Positions 30,926 through 33,911 of a stretch of 33,911 nt of DNA are shown piece after piece. The stretch is from Podochytrium sp. JEL0797. Lineage: Eukaryota; Chytridiomycota; Chytridiomycetes; Chytridiales; Chytriomycetaceae. The stretch spans positions 1-33,911 of the forward strand of contig JADGJG010000175.1 of the NCBI GenBank assembly GCA_027596195.1. Reading direction: 5' to 3'. The stretch's first letter is position 1. Every line of letters starts with the position of its first letter. The translations under genes were made by a program, and so were the position numbers. The notes under the pieces were generated by a model. The model saw nothing but the letters and a program-made list of their open reading frames with translations. It was not told the DNA's origin and made no database searches.

Positions 30926-31159
30926 ATGAAATTGGTCCCGGTTTATTGTCAAGGATGTTCTTTCGAAAAAGGCGTTCAATCCGCTCACGGCCACTTTTGC
31001 AATGTCTGCGAGATCCCCCGGATCGAATCTACTCTCCACAAATGCCAGCGATGCGAATCCGCCTATTACTGCTCGCGAATTTGCCAAAAGAAGGGATGGA
31101 AGGAGGGTCAAAACATGTGTGCAGACCTGTTGGCGAGTTACGCGTCGGAGACGCCGTGA
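30926..31159 (+). pseudogene. MYND zinc-finger fragment
   Basis: Short open frame from the ATG at 30926: CNVCEIPRIESTLHKCQRCE, then YYCSRICQKKGWKEGQNMC and a stop at 31157-31159. The Cys pattern is MYND, but the zinc-binding His expected before the last Cys is missing (GQNMC against GHKLMC in the copy at 28250), apparently through a three-base loss. No TPR part precedes it and no family C-terminus follows in frame, so it is called a pseudogene fragment. A short expressed MYND protein cannot be fully excluded. Confidence 0.55.
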
Positions 31160-31394
31160 TGTTCCACAGCGGGTACGCCGACTTGGCTATACAAAATGGA
31201 AAGAATTTCGTGCTGGAGAAGCGGGTTGATGGCTGAACGTGGGTGGTAGGGGATGGACGGGAAGTCGAGGAGAAGAACCTTCGTTTGGTGGAGGCGATGT
31301 AAATAAAAGCCGCGTTGATGTGCTACTTCAGCAATGCTCGAATGGCCGCGGGTAAACTTAATGGATGCATAAACATTGATCTCGAGAATTCGGT

Positions 31395-31727
31395 CTACAA
31401 ATCTTCCCAGTTCCAACACTCCTCCTTGAACAAGACACGCGTAAGATTCGTGTTCTTCACAGCAACCTCGTTTCCACCACCCAAAACTGACACGATCCAC
31501 TTGAGACAATCACCCGCAGAAGTCGGCGCGGACCCGCGAATCTCGTAGATGTTTCCGTTAATGGAGGAGTATTTCGCGCTTTGCGTGAATGCGAACCAAG
31601 TCAAACTCGACAAGAGAAGTTGGAGGTCGAAACATGGCTTTGTGGCCTGTTTTCCATGCGGTGCGTTGGCATGCGGAGGAACAATAGTGCTTAGAGAGAC
31701 ATTGTCAGCACTTCTTGAGTCGCACAA
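31395..31727 (-). pseudogene. TPR-MYND family C-terminal domain, partial
   Basis: Minus-strand frame with FAFTQSAKYSSINGNIYEIR, then LKWIVSVLGGGNEVAV and LTRVLFKEECWNWEDL before a stop at 31397-31395. It corresponds to the part after the MYND finger in the copy at 27540-28540. The frame has no ATG or finger upstream and faces the MYND fragment at 30926-31159 on the other strand. It is the longest and least damaged example of this C-terminal domain in the window. Confidence 0.6.
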
Positions 31728-32019
31728 CCGATTCTGGGCCGTCCTCCTCGTCAGACATCACACTGATGCCCGGGAGACTTACGGCAGACGTACTGGGTTT
31801 TATGTAAGGTTTGGAAAAGGAAAATTCAAGAAGAAAGATTTATAAGATTTATGGCGGAAGAATAACGACTTGCCCTCTTTCAATCACTAACACTTTTTTA
31901 AAGGATTGACAATGGCGACGTAATTTGGAAAGCGATTTTGAAAAAGAATGTGAAAACAGAGAATTTGACACAATTACACCTATCTTCATTCTTCTATACA
32001 TAATAAAATCAAAAACGGT

Positions 32020-33640
32020 TTATGCATCTGTCGTGGAATGCTTCCTGTTCCCAGCACGTCCAATCTCCATCGCGACCATCAAATTCGTTCGATCTTTTTC
32101 GGCCGTGCACAAGGCTTGCAGCTTTAACCGGATTTCAACGAATCGCAAGAATTGCTCAGACTCGACATTGTCTGGCCGGTTGGTGGACTACAGAAATGAT
32201 AGGGATTTAATTTCCGAAATTGTCCTCAACAAACAACACGAGTCCTTACCGCCCAAATCTCTGCCATCTCCTCCGTCAATTCCTTGGCATCCTTCAACGC
32301 CGGAATATTGCTCAACAACAGCAAAACCGTATTCGCGATGCTGCTGACGCGCGCATGGTCGCCTGAAACTGACCGATGGCTTCCCGCTGGCGACCCTTGC
32401 CGAACCCCAAGCTCGATCTGAAACGCAACGTTCAAATTGCGGAACATGTGCTGCTGATGCTTCTCGTTGCGCTGCTTTCCAGCCTCAAGGATTTCGATGC
32501 ACGCGTGTTTGTCGAGGAGCGTGCATTGGTCAAGAAGGGCACGGCGAGTGAGAAGGCGGCGGAGGTGGCCGGTTTGGATGGACTTGGCGTCGGTGCATTT
32601 GGTTGTATCCTGATTGTTTTAATGGATTAGAAATCGATTCGAATCGGTTCATGGAAATGTGAAAACTTACCACAAACGCCGTGATGAAAGCATCAATGAC
32701 AGCATGCGCATTCGCAAGAGAAGGAAGGTTCGTCAACTCAACCACCATCGTTTCGACGTCCGGAGGTCCGTACAAATCCCACGACGATGGAGTCGGGATC
32801 AAGGCAGTGGAATCCACTCGACGCACAGAAGGAGGAATTCCAATCATGACTGGCGACAAGGCTTGCTGATTTGCATTCAAAAGGGTTGGTGGTGATGGAA
32901 TCGAAGCAGATGGTGTGGGAGTGGCGGGTGTGGGCAGCGACGGGTCGATCATGAGGGGTTCGGACGCGAGGAGAGATGAGCCCATGTACCCATACAGCAT
33001 GCAGTCTGTGCATATGTTCTGGGCCTGTTGCGACAGCAGGGATTCGTTTTCCACTCTGAGGCGCTGGTTGTCGGCCTCGATCTGGCTCGGGCGAGCAAGT
33101 GCGGCTGGAGAAGAATCCGGAAACGAAGAGGGCAGCTGGAACTTGGGCTTGACACGGTATGGGTCTCTTTCGGCAAGGAGTGCAGTCAGTTCGGCCACCT
33201 TGGACTCGAGTTCTTTGACGTGGTTGATCTGTCGCTCTTTGAATGCACGCTGCGAAAGAAAATTAGAATACAAAGCTATTGGTAATGAATTATTGTTTGT
33301 AACACACCTGTGCGGCACGGTTCTGCGCCTTGCGATGGCTCTCTGCATCGGCACGTTCAATACGCTTCCTGCCACGAGTCTCTTTTCGCTTGGGCTTCTC
33401 CTCGTTGTCGCTGTGGTGGTAGTGGGCGTCGCTCGAATGGCTGTGATTGTACTCCGGACTGGCGTCACACATTCTTCGGTTGCGGCCCACCGGGAGATAC
33501 GAAGAGGATTCGAAGGACATTGGTGTAGTGAGAGGGTCCCAGGACATATGGTCTGTGTCGATGGATACGGGGAATGGACCCGTGGTGGCGCCAGTGGTCT
33601 CATTCAACAGAGGCATGGCAGTGGAGGTGAATTTAAACAT
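32020..33640 (-). CDS. Yap1/Pap1-type bZIP transcription factor
   Basis: Exons: 33640-33308, 33249-32671, 32609-32250, 32187-32020; 479 aa, all phases 0. The basic region RKAQNRAAQ|RAFKERQ (residues 103-118) carries the Yap/Pap1 signature N-x-x-A-Q-x-x-F-K/R and is followed by a short leucine zipper (HVKELESKVAELTALL). A nuclear-signal-like KRKETRGRKR lies just before. Later come Ser/Pro/Thr-rich stretches and a Cys pair (CTDCMLYG). The C-terminal half is helical and may be a regulatory domain. Yap-type factors control oxidative, metal and drug stress genes; that role here is inference, and no clear Yap1 C-terminal Cys-rich export domain is seen. Intron 1 cuts the basic region between Q111 and R112. 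An alternative start lies at 33616 (MPLLNE). Confidence 0.9.
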
Positions 33641-33911
33641 ATTGATTGTATATGTGGGGAAGTGCTGTGTTCGAAACGCGTGGCGTTCCCTTTTATGTGC
33701 CGTTGGGGAATTAAAAATGGTGCCTTGGTGTTGCCTGGGCGGGGATGGCTTTGCGGCAGCTCACAAATAGGAATTGTAAGATAACTATCCTTCTGACACG
33801 GGAATGACAAATAAAGGCTGCAGTCTGACTCACTACTTTTTAACTTCAATTTTTTGTGACATCGAAAATGCTTGAAAATGATCGCAAATCCCCGTCGAAA
33901 TGCAGTCGATT
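33641..33911. other. Upstream region of the bZIP gene, no gene supported
   Basis: Probable promoter of the minus-strand bZIP gene. A short minus frame (33849-33604) has no recognisable features. At 33869 an ATG opens a plus frame (MLENDRKSPSKCSR) that runs off the window end and could begin another gene, but too little is present to say. Confidence 0.35.

Noticed and set aside
32915..33784. 289-codon plus-strand open frame opposite the bZIP gene
   Set aside because: It lies antisense to a clear bZIP coding region, has no recognisable motif, and is explained by codon bias of the real gene.

Overview
The window reads as nuclear DNA of a zoosporic, early-diverging fungus, most likely a chytrid (Chytridiomycota). 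The reasons are many short GT-AG introns (42-215 bp) with CTRAC/CTGAC-like branch sites, near-even base composition, two SSU-processome WD40 proteins, a fungal Yap-type bZIP factor, a PCIF1-type mRNA-cap methyltransferase (a family I do not know from budding yeast), and a local family of proteins joining an F-box-like motif to plant-type leucine-rich repeats (LRR). The species call is inference; no rRNA or other marker lies here, and I saw no tRNA or CRISPR.

Layout. 1-9.3 kb: one intact LRR gene (194-1420), a C2H2 zinc-finger gene on the minus strand, a damaged class-2 dihydroorotate dehydrogenase (DHODH) copy, then a decayed tandem duplication in which a DHODH 3' end plus an LRR gene is repeated. 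One of those LRR copies is split by a 420-bp LTR-like insertion. 9.3-11.5 kb: PCNA (5 exons) and a small DUF4604-like gene whose 3' end runs antisense into two inverted LRR relics (11.4-12.35 kb). 12.7-13.8 kb: a secreted class-3 lipase broken by several frameshifts. 14.1-17.1 kb: UTP17/NAN1 (WDR75). 17.3-18.4 kb: another LRR pseudogene. 18.6-20.2 kb: PCIF1-like methyltransferase. 20.4-22.4 kb: a bacterial-type citrate synthase (11 exons). 22.7-23.1 kb: an LRR fragment. 23.1-26.4 kb, minus: UTP21/WDR36 (12 exons). 26.5-31.7 kb: many broken pieces of a TPR-MYND zinc-finger family on both strands, surrounding an intact nitronate monooxygenase (minus) that ends in the peroxisomal signal SKL. 32.0-33.6 kb, minus: a Yap/Pap1-type bZIP factor.

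There is no operon logic. The housekeeping genes serve DNA replication (PCNA), small-subunit rRNA processing (UTP17, UTP21), mRNA cap modification (PCIF1-like) and metabolism (citrate synthase, nitronate monooxygenase). Their reading frames close perfectly across as many as 12 exons. Between them lies a graveyard of two lineage-specific families (LRR and TPR-MYND) plus broken DHODH and lipase copies. This contrast suggests the frameshifts are real decay and not bulk sequencing error. The most notable signals are the LRR family with its DHODH-linked duplication, the WW-less PCIF1 homologue, and a strong excess of the hexamer ACGCGT. All exon models were made by hand from splice signals, frame and remembered family similarity, with no database search.
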